Shown here in pieces: positions 23,800-35,852 of a DNA stretch of 64,000 nt (position 1 is the first letter of the stretch; the number at the start of each line of letters is the position of its first letter). Origin of the DNA: Symsagittifera roscoffensis (lineage: Eukaryota; Xenacoelomorpha; Acoela; Convolutidae); NCBI RefSeq assembly GCF_963678635.1, contig NC_087063.1:660287-724286 (forward strand), in the 5' to 3' direction. The translations under genes and the position numbers were made by a program. Under the pieces are notes generated by a model. The model worked only from the letters and a program-made list of their open reading frames with translations, did not search any database and was not told where the DNA came from.

Positions 23800-24880
23800 T
23801 TAAAAACACAGTTTTTCATTTTAAATTTTTTCCGTTTTTTTGGCTAAATTAAAAGTTTTTAGCAATATGTAAAAATGCTAACCAAATTTTTTTGACTGAA
23901 TTTTCTATCGAGCTATTTTGAGATTTGAGGCTACCTTGTGATATTTTTAAATGAAACTTTAATTTTTTTTTTTACGGTACGCATCAGTTTATTTTTCCGG
24001 TTTGAGGATGCATCCTGTAAAAAAGCTCAGTTTTAAAACATTTTTAGAAGCCAAGCTGCTATAAATTGACATCTTGACATCACAAAAGTTACCAACACTA
24101 AACCGTCTTTGTTTTTGTGTAAAAACACTCAAAATTTTAAAAATCTATTATTTCGCATAACTAAGATTGAAAGAAAAATATTTTGCAGCAGTGTGTAATT
24201 ATTCACTGAAAATTTTGTTCCAATTCGACATTTCAAGATATCAGCATCATTTATGTACTACTGAAGTTTGCAGAACCTACACCAGCCAACTACGAAAAGT
24301 TTAGATATAAAACATCTAGCCCGATTTAAAAAAAACTTTCTCAGGGGTTTGTCAGTTAAAACTTTGTGATAGTGAATTTTCTTCTTTAAAACTGTTCAAG
24401 TTTTGAAAAGAAACAATATTTTTCTATTTAAATTTTGAAAGATTCAGTTAAGAAGATTTTTTCAGGATTTAGTGTACGGCAGTGGTTTTGACGACTTGTT
24501 AGTTTTTATCCACGGAACAAAACCTCCAATTACATCAAAGTTTATATTGTTCTGACGTTTCTAATGTTATCAAAGAAATTTTTTCAAAATTGGTTTTTGA
24601 GACTTAGCAAACAAAATCAATTTTGTGAACCGACGATAATTTAATGCACAGATATAGTTGGGAAACTGAAAATGGTTGAATTTGCATTTGGGATAGTTAA
24701 TGCGCGCTATATTTCACATTTTCTATTAGCGCGCTGTGTTGTGACTAATTAAAACGATTTCAAACTAATTCTGACGAATTCAAACGGATTCTTTCAAACT
24801 GATGAACCGTCTCAATATTGGACTCTTAGATATGACATATGCGATTTTGTATTCGTCATCGCGCCTTTTCAAATTTTTTA
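23800..24880. other. Non-coding region
   Basis: No gene. At about 24700-24760 a gcgcgctatatttcacattttctattagcgcgc stretch may be an old relic of the R repeat core. Confidence 0.4.
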
Positions 24881-24954
24881 TGCATGAAAAACATCAGATG
24901 CCTTAAGCGCAAACTGAAGAGTCATGTCTACATTTGAATATAAAAAGTCAGGTT

Positions 24955-25205
24955 TTAGGGTTTATCATTACGATTTAACAAAAAAAGTACTAAAATATTA
25001 TGTGATGTTTTTTGTTTGTATGATGGTTTTGTTACTGGTCGAAACGTTTGGTAATCCATTTGGGAATATTTTTGAGCAACAGAAGGTTTTACCGTGGATT
25101 GCATAATTGTTTGTTGTAACGTTGCGTTTTTTGGTTTGTGATTTGTAAAATTGGGTTGAATAGGTGAAATGTTTTGTTGTGCTTCTGTTGTTGTTGATGT
25201 TGATG
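24955..25205 (-). pseudogene. Thr/Ser/Gln/Pro-rich frame, downstream half of element C
   Basis: Read on the minus strand, an open frame of about 80 codons rich in Thr, Gln, Pro and Ser (for example SQMDYQTFRPVTKPSYKQK) ends at TAA 24955-24957. It abuts the 3' end of the LINE, whose other side (28206 upward) holds the rest of element C. I infer that it is part of the same interrupted gene. Composition suggests an extended, possibly extracellular region, but no domain is recognised. Confidence 0.35.
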
Positions 25206-25599
25206 TTATTGATTGTGGTTATGCCGAAGGGAGCTCATAAAGGCATTTCTTTGCCAGCATCGTAGTTCCGTGTGGATCTTGAGATAGGATGGCTAGTCTC
25301 ACATCAGTTGTGTCAAAGTTTTCTTGTCTTGCTGCTAATGTTCCGGGACATTCCAGTTACCAGTGTTCTAGCGTTTCCGGGGCTTCGTGATATTTCGGGC
25401 TGGTGGGGTCCTCGGCTGGGTTCATGACGTGCCGATAGGCTGCCAACTTCAAGCTGTGGCCAGATCTCAAGCGCGCAATCATCGCGTCTTTGCGGCTAAG
25501 AATAGCTTTTTCGTGTCGTAATGTAGACAGATTTGCACAGGTTGCAGCCGTCCGGGCATGTTGGGGGGAGGGTCTTTGAAGGATCGTTTAATTGTACAA

Positions 25600-26070
25600 A
25601 TCGCATTTTTCAGAGTGATTGGTTTGGATTCGTCTGTGAGATTACATGCTTCGTTGGCTGCTCTGTCGGCCAGCTAATTACCTGGAATACCCATGTGGCC
25701 TGGAATCCATTGGATCTTGATCGGGCGCCTGAGGGAATCCAAAGTGAGGCTGAGATCGGAAGTCAGGTTCGTCGCCTTCGAGAGCAGTGGCTGGGGACTG
25801 GCTCTCAGTGCAGATCATGATGACGGTGTCGGGTTCGCAGTTAGAGTCTTCTATCCAGTTTAGCGCTGCTCCAAAAGCTTCTTTTTCTTCTTCAAAGGAC
25901 GAGGTGATAGCCCTGCCCTTGATGCTGGCGCTATGCAAATTTTCGGGGTCCGCAGGGCTCACTATCGTGACGACAAGCCCTGCACTTCCTTTCCTGGTAC
26001 CTTCGGCTGCCGAATAAAGATGACCAAATCAGCACCAGAGTTGCTGATGATGCTGATCGCTTCGTCTTTT
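25600..26070 (-). pseudogene. LINE RNase H domain, damaged
   Basis: The minus frame reads GTRKGSAGLVVTIVSP, SSFEEEKEAFGAALNWIED and VIMICTESQS, in the order of LINE RNase H. The expected TDG of the first motif is missing: frame and spacing suggest a deletion of a few bases just before SAAEGTRKG near 26020. The usual CTDSQS reads CTESQS. Downstream LADRAANEACNL (about 25640-25680) is typical of the domain end but follows an in-frame stop. Confidence 0.75.
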
Positions 26071-26509
26071 GCGTCGTCACTTCTGTTCTTTCCTGCGAGG
26101 GTGGTGGAGACATTCCAGCGTCTGTCGTAGCAGTTCCAAGGTGGTTCCTTGATCTGTTGAAGGGGGAGCCTCTTCTGTAGGTCGTTGGGGAGTTGCTCTT
26201 CAAATCTTTCGCTCTTCTCCCTCCAGCCGTCTCTGCACAGTCTGTGGGAGGTGTTGCCTTCGAGAGCGATGCGCCGGGGGTGCTCTGGGGAAGCCTGTAC
26301 GCTTTCTCTCTCGAAGCCGCGACCAGTCGTTTCGAAGTGGTCGTGTAGGTCTGGACACCGGATTCGAGGCGGAGGGCTTCCAGGGGACAGGAGGCTGTCT
26401 GTCCAGTAATAAGGCGTAGGACTTGGTTCTGGGCTCGGTCAAGTCTCTCGAGCTGGGTGTTGGTCATCCACGGCTGCCAGGCAAGAGCCGCGTAGTCTAG
26501 CACGCTACG

Positions 26510-27464
26510 CTGCGTCGCCAGAAAGATCTTGCGAAGGGATTTCTTCTTCCAGCCCCACTATGACGTGCCAAGACGTCTCCTGGACCTTCGCTACCACTTT
26601 TAAGACTGGAATCAAAGGGTTCTGCTCTTGTAGATCCCGAGGAGTTTCGGGGCTGGGTCAAACTTGAGAGGGAGGCCGTTCACGGCGACTCTTGTATCCA
26701 CTTCGCGTCGCCAGAGCGACTCGAGAAGAACGTCACAACGCTCTTGTCGTTCAGGATTATCTTCTTATTTCTGCACCACTCTTCAATGGTTCTGACCGCT
26801 CTTTGGATGCTGTCGCTCGCTTCTAGCTTCTGATTGTTGCTAGCCCAGATGGTGAGGTAGTCTGCAAAAATGGAGCTTCTGACTTCGTCGGGGAGGTTGT
26901 CGGCAATGGTGTTGATAAAGAACAGGAAAAGGAGGGGGAAGAAATGGCTCCTTGAGACACACCGTGGAGGAGCCATCTCGTTCTGCTGAGGCTCCCGTTG
27001 AGAAGAACCTTGAACTGCCTAATCCTCAGAAAAGCGTGGATCCAGCGCACAATCTTTAATGGAACTCTGCCGTCAACCAGGGACAGGAGCAGGTCTTCCT
27101 TCCACACGCGGTCGTACGCTCTAGACAGGTCGAGAAGCGCCATGACCTTCCTCTTCGGCTTGCGGTCTTGAAAGCCGTCCCTAATGTCTTGGGCCTTTCT
27201 GGGAAGTTGGTCTTCACAGCTTCTGTTCCTCCTAAAGCCTGCTTGGGTGTGAGAGAAGAGGTCACGGGCTTCAGCGAAGTGGTAGAGTCTACGCACTATC
27301 ATACGTTCCAGGGTCTTGACCGAGCAAGAGGTCAGACTGACAGGGCGGAAAGACTCGATGTCGCTAGCAGGTTTCCCCATCCTGAGCAAAGGGATGATGG
27401 TGGTGTTCCTCCAGGGTTGTAGCACTTCAGCCTCGTTGAAGCACTGGTTGAAGATGGACAGCAA
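26510..27464 (-). pseudogene. LINE reverse transcriptase domain, inactive
   Basis: The minus frame at 27464-26823 contains IIPLLRMGKPASDIESFRPVSLTS, QAGFRRNRSCEDQL, ALLDLSRAYDRVW and GVSQGAISSP, the standard RT blocks. A frameshift in a purine-rich run at about 26940 moves the frame, after which the catalytic box reads FADYLTIW where FADD is expected. The second catalytic Asp is thus Tyr. A further open frame from 26503 starts MLDYAALAWQPWM...LDRAQNQVLRLITG, the conserved region after the polymerase. Confidence 0.85.
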
Positions 27465-27499
27465 TTCCTCTTTCGCAGACTTTCTTGTGCTTGTCAGAT

Positions 27500-28205
27500 T
27501 TCGTCTTACCTACGTGCGAGGTACCGGCCTTGATGAGGGACTCGAGTGGACCGATTGCTCCTTGGTCCAGTTCCTTGCGTCTTCTTCTACGGCTGCGGTG
27601 AAGTCGGCCCAGTTCACTTCCTTCGTTTTCCAGCGTGCTTGCTGCGGCGTCTGCTGGAAGGTGCTCACAGTGCAGCGAATGCTGATGAGCATGGGGAGGT
27701 GGTTTGACCCGAGGCATTCTCCTACGCTCCACTCCGTTCTCTTTCTCCACTCAGCAGGGACGAAGAAGGCGTCCGGTGTGCTCTCTCCTGTCGTGTCTCG
27801 GTTGACGCGAGTGGTCGAGCCGTCGTTGGCGCACAACAGGTTGTTTTCGGCCAGCCACTCCTCAATGCGATCGCCTCTGTTGTCTTGCGGTTGCAGCGGG
27901 TCCCACAGGGAGGAGTGAGCGTTGATGTCTCCGGCCACACAGCAGTCTTGACTGCTCGGAAGGTTGTCGAGGACCAGAATTTCCTCAGTTCCCGTCTCTC
28001 TGTTCGACGGGATGTAGAGATTGGTGAGCGTAATCCACTTCTTCTTGCTCAGCCTAATATTTATCGTAGATGACTCCACGTTCCCAGTCTGTTTGTTCCA
28101 TCAGCGGCGAGTCTCCAAGGCGATGTTGTCCTTGATGTAGGTTATCAGCCCACATCCTTGTCGCTCGCCTGGTCGGTCCGCTCTCACAGAACTGTACCCC
28201 TTGAT
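27500..28205 (-). pseudogene. LINE endonuclease domain, truncated
   Basis: The minus frame shows VRADRPGERQGCGLITYIKD (before a stop near 28110) and then an open frame at 28079-27510. That frame has GDINAHSSLWDP, the Asp/Asn-containing catalytic motif of AP endonucleases, and GSNHLPMLISIR, corresponding to the usual SDH motif with Asp replaced by Asn. The N-terminal catalytic Glu region is absent because the copy is truncated. Frameshifts near 27550-27430 separate it from the reverse transcriptase. Confidence 0.82.
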
Positions 28206-29450
28206 ACGATAAGATTAATATTATGAACAAAATAATTGATTATGAACCCTGTTAAGATTTTTTGTAATTCATGTTTGACGTGTTATGTTATTTCGTTACT
28301 AGTTCGATTTTCACTGACTGCATTTAAAAATTTTGAAAATATATGTATTTCTTGGCGTACGGCTGTATGTCGAGATTTTTGAGTTGGTGAATCGCCTTGA
28401 GGTTCTTTCAGTTCTAATATAGATGAAAAGCTATAGATAAGTGAAAATACATCGTTTGTGAATATTGAATTTGCTCTTTGTGAGTTTTTATGTTGTATAT
28501 TTCTTATGTATTCTGTAAAATCTTTTGAAAAATCAATATTTACGTCATCAGTTTGTTTGAGATAGTTGTCATGAAATGCGTTTGGTGAACTGATTTCTAC
28601 TGTGTAGATTCCATATTGTGATGTGAGACTACATATGCCTTCAAGATAGTGGTCAAGAAGTTGTCTTTTTATTTTTCCATCGGTAAATTCTTTTGTGCAT
28701 GGACTATCTCCTTTTTCGAATAAATTTATGATTAAGTTTTGGCAAAATTGTACCTGTCCTCGAGCTTCAATTGGTGGATGTAATAAAAATGGGAGTGTTG
28801 AATCTTCTAGGTTTTCTTCATTTCGAATCTTTTTTGTGTGGTATCACTGTTAGCGCTTGTTTTTCAATGTGTCTTATTGGTTGATTCCAATTGTACAGAC
28901 GTATTGGTTTGTTTGTGTATGAGTTTTTTAATCTCCATTTTCTTTTTTTTGATGCTGATGACGTGGTTTCTGAGTTAGTAAAGTATATTTGATCGTCAAT
29001 ATGATGGTTTTTATTTATTTAGTCTTTTAAATTCTGGTGTTCTTGTATTGCGCTTGTTTCTGATTCTGAGACTGCGTTTCTTCGTTTTGAAAATCGTTTC
29101 CTAATATTTTTTTGTTTGTTAATAATTTTCTTTCTAGTGTTTGTCTTTTTGTTCTTATGTATCCTATTGTTTGTCTGTGTGGTGTGATTACGAGGTCGTA
29201 TCTTTCGTCGTTAATTATACAGTTATGTACTATAATTGTTGGTTTGTTTCCTAATTTGTCTCATGACACAAGGTTTAGTATGATGGACGCAATATAGTGG
29301 TTAATGATTTCTATTGTCTTAAACTGTTAATTCGTAAAATTTTTTGTTGTTAGCTTAGCTCGGGGCGTATTTGTCGGGTCGGAGAGAAAAGCATATATCA
29401 ATTCGTGGGAATGATTTTTACTTTCTAGCGAATAATTCTAAGTTAAGATA
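28206..29450 (-). pseudogene. Unidentified long frame of element C, interrupted
   Basis: On the minus strand several hundred codons are readable with a few stops and shifts, for example HHYIASIILNLVS-like text near 29290, YDLVITPHRQTIGYIRTKRQ near 29190, and VEISSPNAFHDNYLKQTDD near 28560-28600. The LINE cuts it at 28205. Part of it (about 29250-29450) is similar at DNA level to 34290-34530 on the plus strand. No protein family is recognised; its position before a putative LTR makes a third-ORF protein of an LTR element possible. Confidence in any function is low. Confidence 0.35.
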
Positions 29451-30178
29451 GACTTACCTAATCTTACTTAAGGGTTGTGATTTGTGATCAAGGGTTGGAG
29501 AATGGTATATCGATCCACAAGCTTCAGGTATATTTAGAACGCAAGTAGTTCGTTAGATACTAATTTATGACTGACTAAGTTTAAGTGTTTTTGCCTGGGT
29601 CATTTAAGAGGAAGGGGATCAAGTGAAGGATGAGTAACCGAAGTTCTTCGCTGTTTATTCTAATTATAATGGTTAGCTATTTGAAAAACTTCTGTTAATT
29701 ATGGGTCTTTAATAAGGGTTGGGTATTGAATTGACGTTTGAGGTCGTTAGACACTAATTAATATGGGAGGGGAGAAAAAAAATTGTTCTATTTGATCCAA
29801 GGATAAGCTATGATGATCCGAAATTTAGATTTACTTTAATTTTATTTAATGATCCAAGGGAAGCCTTGATAATCTGCTATTTTAAACGAAATTAATTTAA
29901 GTGGAAACAAGGATAAGCCTGGATAGTTTTTCGATAAATGGTTAAGTTAAAAAGGTTAAGTTTTTAGTTTTGATGTTAGTTAGTTTTTCAGATTTGCTGT
30001 TATATTTTAGGTGCTGAAGCTGGGATGAAGGAATGATTTATATATACCAACATTTTATGCTTTGTACTAACTGTTTTTGTAATTTTATATTCAATAAAAA
30101 AAAATTTCCAGATGTTTTTAATTTATTGCAGAATTTTCAAGGTGAACGACTAGTGTTGTTGTTATTGGTCGTTATTAT
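29451..30178 (-). other. Leader-like non-coding part of element C
   Basis: Similar in inverted orientation to 33840-34290: both contain an AAACAG(C/T)GAA...TTACTCATCCTTCA stretch and a (g/c)cttgtgga...ctattctccaacc or ccattctccaaccc stretch. No frame is seen. Confidence 0.45.
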
Positions 30179-30424
30179 TTAATTATTAAGTTTAGCGCCA
30201 TGAAAGGTTATTGAAGATACTGCTGGAAGTATTCTAAATATAAAAGTTTGATCTCGTTTTTGTCGTACAATCATGAAATCGATTGGTAGATTTCTTCCTA
30301 GTCGTACATCGACTTTTGTCCGAGGTCTTCTTCCAATACCGGGTAGTTCTCGTATTGTTCTGAAGTTTGGATCTGATCTATTGAGTCGTAGAGACATTTC
30401 TACTAAATTTTTGTCATATAACAT
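30179..30424 (-). CDS. 81-codon hypothetical frame in element C
   Basis: The minus frame starts MLYDKNLVEMSLRLNRSDPN, is basic in the middle (GRRPRTKVDVRLGRN) and ends FHGAKLNN. It lies just inside the LTR-like block at 30505-30795. It has no signal peptide and no recognised domain. It may be a decayed small gag-like or accessory frame, or chance. Confidence 0.25.
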   Translation of the reverse strand: MLYDKNLVEMSLRLNRSDPNFRTIRELPGIGRRPRTKVDVRLGRNLPIDFMIVRQKRDQTFIFRILPAVSSITFHGAKLNN

Positions 30425-30504
30425 TTTTAAAATGTTGTATTTGTCTAACTCTAACCTAATGTTCTGGTTAATGTTTCTAATCTAAGTTAGTTAACGTCTT
30501 GTTC

Positions 30505-30795
30505 GAGACTTTAGGTCACACCAGATCAGTTTATAGTTTGTTCGGTAAACTCATAGAGTAATTTCAGATAAGGTACACTGTCTGCTCGTCACGCTATCAT
30601 ATTTTCGGCCGGATAAATTCGTGCAACTTCTTAGTCTAATACCAATCTTGATCTTACTCTTATATCTCCTAGTCTCAATAGATCTAGCGTACACCGGTTT
30701 ATAAGAGTTAGTTTCCAGAATGAGAACAACTGTATTCTAAGTTTAATTCAAATTGCTCTGGTGCTGAAACTACAAGTAGTTTCAGCACTTACAAA
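30505..30795 (-). repeat. LTR-like block of element C
   Basis: Aligned in reverse orientation with 37920-38170: both share agatctattgagact, gactaagaagttg, atccggccgaaaat and gaaattactctatgagt in the same order. The block contains a perfect 13-bp-arm hairpin (gtgctgaaactac/gtagtttcagcac, about 30762-30789). A tRNA-primer-like TGGTGTGACC follows at the inner end (near 30515-30525 on the minus strand). LTR status is inferred from position and recurrence. Confidence 0.5.
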
Positions 30796-30929
30796 TAAGT
30801 GGGTTGTTAGTTTGATGGAGTATGATTGGTTAGCGTTCAATATTTTATAGAGATAAAATATCAGAATAATATCCAATAATAAATTCTAGTTTAGATCTGG
30901 TTCCACTTTCAAAAAAATTTGATAAAGTA

Positions 30930-32040
30930 AATGAATCTGAAAAAAGGTTGAAAAGTTTTTATATATATTTTTGAACATTTATGATATTGGTTTTTCACCA
31001 AACTTCAATTAAAACAAGTTATAGAGCAGCATCGTTTTTCATAGCCTACCTCTAATGCAAGCAGTTTCGTTTTTTGAAAAACTTTTATGTTTTCAGTTTT
31101 TATTAGCTGATCAAAAGCTTTTTATGCTCTAGTTTAAAAATAGAAATCTTTTCTCAAATCCTCAGATAAAAAACAATCCGCTCTAATTTTTAACTCAGAT
31201 TTTGATGACTTTTAAAAACGTTCAAATTTGCAGTTAATTTTTCAATGTTTCATCTAAAATCTCTGTTTTCATACATTATCAACAGTCCTTGCTTTTTTAT
31301 TATTAGAATGGGTGCAAATTCCACCTCTCATGACAAATATTTATGAAGGTTTTCGTGGCAAATTTAGACCATGAATTGAGTTGTATAAGTATGAACGATG
31401 GTTCCGACTTAAAAAAAAGTTCTCAGGTTGTTTAACTGGTTTTATTTTTTTTTTCGTGTACTTGGTTCAACAAAGTATAATTTAAAAATTGTTTCTGGAC
31501 ATTTTGAACATTTTATTATTTTTAACAAAAACTACTTCAAAAGTAGCGCTGTATGAAATGACGGAACACACTGTTTTATAAAATTTAAACGTCAATCGTT
31601 TGAAACGCATTAATTTGTTACGCGACTGACATATAGAGTACACCAATCGAAAATAAACAAACTTTATTTAAAAAAAAAACAATCTTTAATTTAATGCTTA
31701 ATTGACTTAGTTGTTTTTTTTTCTTAAAAAATATCAGCTTTCATTCACATTGCTAGAAACGATTTCTTTCATAATTGTTTATACAAATTTGGCTTCCGTA
31801 AGATAATAGCAGTTTTTTCTTGTCTAAACTTCTGTGTTTAGCCAACTGGTTAATGTTTAATTTAAGACCACGCAACACGCAATGAGTTCTAAGGTTCAAT
31901 CTAAGATGCTTTCACAACAAATAAATTTTCTGAGTCTTTCAAAATTCAGTATAACTGGTTATCTTCTCCGTGTAATAGATTGACCTGAAGAAACTTTTTT
32001 GAATTGTGTCGTAATTATTCGCCAATTTTAACATAAGTAA
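30930..32040 (+). repeat. Right copy of an old ~1.1-kb duplication
   Basis: Collinear with 22860-23790 in the same orientation (see that entry). The pair brackets the block that holds element C and the LINE. It is non-coding. Confidence 0.6.
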
Positions 32041-32299
32041 TGAAAAACAAACAACTAAATTATTCCGAAGCAGCGAATTACCAAGTGAACAATTACCTCT
32101 CTCGCAAATTTTGGAGCAGAAAGTTCATTCGTTTTACGCTGTACTTTTGCTTCAGAAAATCAAAAACCAATAATTTTTTCACAACTATCAAAAAATCAAA
32201 AACAAAAACAAAAACGAAAAACACAATTGGCAAAAATGTTGTATATTTTTCAGCCATAATTATTTCCGTCTCTGAACTCAAGACACTGCAGTTTGACCG

Positions 32300-32950
32300 A
32301 TCTTAACAATAAAAAGGTAAGAGGTAAGACCAGGGCAGGCAAACGGGAACTTTTGGGTGGAAGAGCTCGACAGCGCCATCCTAGGGTCATTTGATTTTCT
32401 GAATAACTTCGGTAAAAAAATTTCTTTGAACCAGGACTCATATCTGTTACAAAACCAACTTTGGCCCTCTATCAAAAATCGATGAAACATTTGGAGAGTT
32501 TTTTTTTCAACATAACGGGAGAACCTGTCACTCCAAGTCTAAGTGCAACTAAGTTGGTAGAGGCACGTCTGCCCATTGCCCGTCGTGAAGATATCGCGAA
32601 CCAGATCTCTCTCGTATCGCTTTCGGTCCACGTTTCTTCCTTTTTATGAATCAAACTACTCCGTATAACTATTTTTGGTACACTCTTGGGAGCTTGACAA
32701 GCTTGCGTGTTTTTGCACAACCTTTTTTCGAGGGCTCATTTGATCCACCTGAAGTGCGCTTCCAATGTTTTTCTTTGACAAGCTCAAGGAGTTCGTTGCG
32801 AACCTCGCTCTGATTCATCCGTAGATCATGGCCCAGCTGTTGTCGTGAGTGACTTGTTTGACAGATATCCTTCTTTGTGTTCGCCTTTTCCCTTAGATTA
32901 ATTTTAGGCCAGTCGTATCTTTGGGTTTGGTGTTTTTTTTTAAATCTCAA
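32300..32950 (-). pseudogene. Possible Tc1/mariner-like transposase N-terminal remnant
   Basis: Minus strand, two overlapping frames. The first (32950-32669) has RQQLGHDLRMNQSEVRNELL, shaped like a helix-turn-helix, followed by a basic KRTSGGSNEPSKKGCAKTRK. The second (32720-32472) has TESDTREIWFAISSRR...LRLGVTGSPVMLKKKL, shaped like the second helix-turn-helix of Tc1/mariner transposases. No catalytic domain is attached. The match is by pattern only. Confidence 0.35.
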
Positions 32951-32999
32951 TTTGATCCATCCGGTTCAAAAAATTACTAAAATAGTTCCCTACTCCAAA

Positions 33000-33540
33000 G
33001 TAAGCGACTTTATTGAGCCAGGTTTCACTTCTGTAGAAAAGCGTGCTTCTAAAACAAATACTGTAAGTTTTGCACATCCCTTTCTCCATTTTTTTAAAAT
33101 ATAGAAGTCATTGAGGCAATTGAATTTTCTGCGTGCTTTTCCTTCTCTTTTTTTTTCTCACTTGGCTTCCGATTTCTCCGTTAAGATAAGTGAAAATGTC
33201 ATTTTTTCGATCGGTTCATCTGCCACTGTAAAATGGTGTTTTCGTCGTTCGAGCAGAACTCTGTTGTTGCAAGCTATTCATGAAAACCAGTCTTAGCTGC
33301 TTCTGAATTAACTTTGTACAGAAGTGTTTGGCTTCGTTCTTGTTGTTATGAAGTGGGAACTTATCGCCTGCAAATCTAAGGTCTGCAGATTGCGTGTCAT
33401 CCAGGTCCACACCTAGGTTTGCACCATCTAGAGGGCTGGATATTGAGCAGTCCAGTTGCGAGAACCAGACGTAGGCTTTCACCCTGATGAATATTTCCGA
33501 TTTCATTCGATCTTCATCTTAACCAAAATTTGTTCAATCG
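33000..33540. other. Non-coding region
   Basis: No supported gene. Short open frames on both strands lack known motifs. Confidence 0.45.
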
Positions 33541-34960
33541 ATCTTTATGCAATTTCTGTCCGCACCGGCAAAGTCCGCACCTTTATTAACATTAAGCTTT
33601 AAATCTGCAGTAAATTTTTATTGCAATTTCAAAATTCATCGAAAAATACAAAAATACAACAAACAAAATCAGTATAAAAATAAGGTATTATTAGTTTGGT
33701 GTAGATTCCTTGTTGACCTTAAAGATCATCATCTTTTCTCATCGTTAAAAGAATTTGAAAAGCAGTTCTCTTTTAAATTTTTTGCCCAAAACAATCAACA
33801 CTTCAGCCACTAACTTAATCAAACTCAAGGTAATCAAGAGTTTTCTTGGATCTTTAACCGTTTAAATTTATTTTATTTATCAAATTATCAAGTCTTCTAA
33901 TTGATAATACTTTTTAAACCCTTAAAGTTAATTAATTCAACCAGATCATCAAGTTTTCTCCTTGGATCTTCAATCTCGAATTTTTAATTTTTTTCGTTCA
34001 TAAAAACTTGGATTTTTGTGGATCTATAAAACTTCAATTACAAATTCAATCCAACACTTTAAATCAGTCTCTAACGACCTACAACGTTTCCAACCCTTCC
34101 GAACGACCTAGGACTAACTGACGACTTTTCTTTTAAGAACTCACACTTCAAATTACGCTAAACAGTGAAAAACATCGTTTACTCATCCTTCAGTTGAATT
34201 CTACCTCGTATTTGATCCATGTTTGTCATAATATTTAAAACTAAAATGATATCTAGCGATCTACTTGCGTTATAATAATACCTGTTCCTTGTGGAATGAT
34301 TTACTATTCTCCAACCTTAGATCTCATATTGATCCCCATCTAAGTAGATTAGGCATATTTAAAGGAAGAAAACGCCACATACGTTTGAGAGCAGTAAAAC
34401 GTCATTCTAATGAATTGATGTACACTCTCCCCAACCAGTCTTGCCACGCAAATGCGACCAAAAGAATTTGAATAACATTAACAAGAAGAGTAGGAACCAA
34501 CACTTTAGAACTAAAACAATTAACACCTGGATTTTGCATCAATCAATCAATCTAGCACTCATGTCGATATTCTTTTTAGGATATATTTTGATGTTTATAA
34601 TTTGCCACCACGCTAAAGATTTCCCCACAGAAAAGTCCCGCCTCATAAATGATAATCTCACACGAATACGTCCAACCTGTCAAAATTCCACTTTTAGAAT
34701 TAAATCATGGAATGAAGTTTAATCACAAAATTATGATTTTTATTCAAAACATCAACCATGATTTTAGTGTCCCCTCAGAAGAACTCAAGATCATCACGGC
34801 ACTTGATCTCCATTGGCTAGTACTACGCGCAAGAATTGTAATCAGTTTGTTAGCAAAGCTTTTACTGCAATATTTTAATATCGATAAACTTTTTCCCAAT
34901 GGATTTTTTTTCCACCTCGACTCCAAGTAAATATACATTTGTCAAATAAAACTAACTAAT
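33540..34960 (+). pseudogene. Second, plus-oriented copy of element C, decayed
   Basis: The non-coding leader similarity at 33840-34290 and the following frames at 34265-34530 match the minus-strand element C at 29250-29960. The downstream frames (34441-34722, 34649-34930) include a hydrophobic stretch (ALMSIFFLGYILMFIICHH) that could be a membrane segment, and end FPNGFFFHLDSK. The reading frame changes at least twice. Homology beyond 34530 to the other copy was not confirmed. Confidence 0.4.
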
Positions 34961-35850
34961 TCTAAACAGTCTTTACTATTTTATAATGATGTAGATCACC
35001 AATTGATTTCTTAGAAATCTTCAATAGCTTCTGAAAACTATAGAATCAAATAAAATTAAAAGTTAGTAATTAAATGGCCGTATAAATGTCACACAAAACA
35101 ATAAACTAATAACTGCGTAATGAAGTAAAAAAAAAAACTTTTCATCAGCACAAGATTCAAAATAATCTCCGAAATCCATTGAATTTGCCTATTTTCATAC
35201 AAACTGTCTAAAACTCTTCATAACTTCGCATGACAATTATAGTGAATAAAAGATTTCAAGTTTCATAAATTAACTGAAACAACTTTGAACAGCTTTCATA
35301 CTAATCAAATTTCCTTTAATCAGGTTGGAAGAAGAAATTGAAATAAAAAAGCAGTTCATTGACAGTACCGCATTATCAACGTGTACAGAAAAATTCTACT
35401 ATATTCAAACCAGATCAAACAGAATAAAATTTTTTTTCTAAACATGGAAAGATTTCTTGAGCATGCTCCTTAGGCGGTCTCACTAGATAATCCATTCCAC
35501 GATTAGAACCAACTCATTTAAATTTTTTCTGTGAGTGGCTCTAGGGTGAGCAATTCTTTAGAACAACGAAATTAACTAGAAGTTTCTGCGAAAATACTAA
35601 TAAGATCATAACTAAAACTAAATTACTGAAGTGCAGAGATAATTTTGAAGAAAATTTCACAGAAGATAACACACGAGCAGCAGAAGGGAGATACACTCGA
35701 CCACATTCCTACAATGGAATGGCAAATCTATTGGTTTTGCTTGCCGCAGGCACAACCCTCACTGGATGTAAAGTATGGAGCAGGCATCGCAGCAAGGGAA
35801 ACCATTGAAAAGAACAATGGGCAACTAGATATCAAAATTCAAACATACGT
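34961..35850. other. Non-coding region
   Basis: No supported gene. A 78-codon frame at 35645-35881 runs into the R repeat and is not credited. Confidence 0.5.
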
Positions 35851-35852
35851 AT

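Larger units (their letters stand above)
25215..28205 (-). mobile_element. 5'-truncated non-LTR retrotransposon (LINE)
   Basis: On the minus strand the order is AP-type endonuclease, reverse transcriptase, C-terminal RT region and RNase H, as in I-group or Jockey-superfamily LINEs that carry RNase H. The 5' end begins inside the endonuclease, so the first part of the protein and any ORF1 are missing, as is common for LINE insertions. The 3' end is an atcaac/aac-type tail at about 25185-25220. Its G+C is well above that of the surrounding AT-rich DNA. Several frameshifts and active-site changes make it non-functional. It sits inside element C, so it is the younger of the two. Confidence 0.88.
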
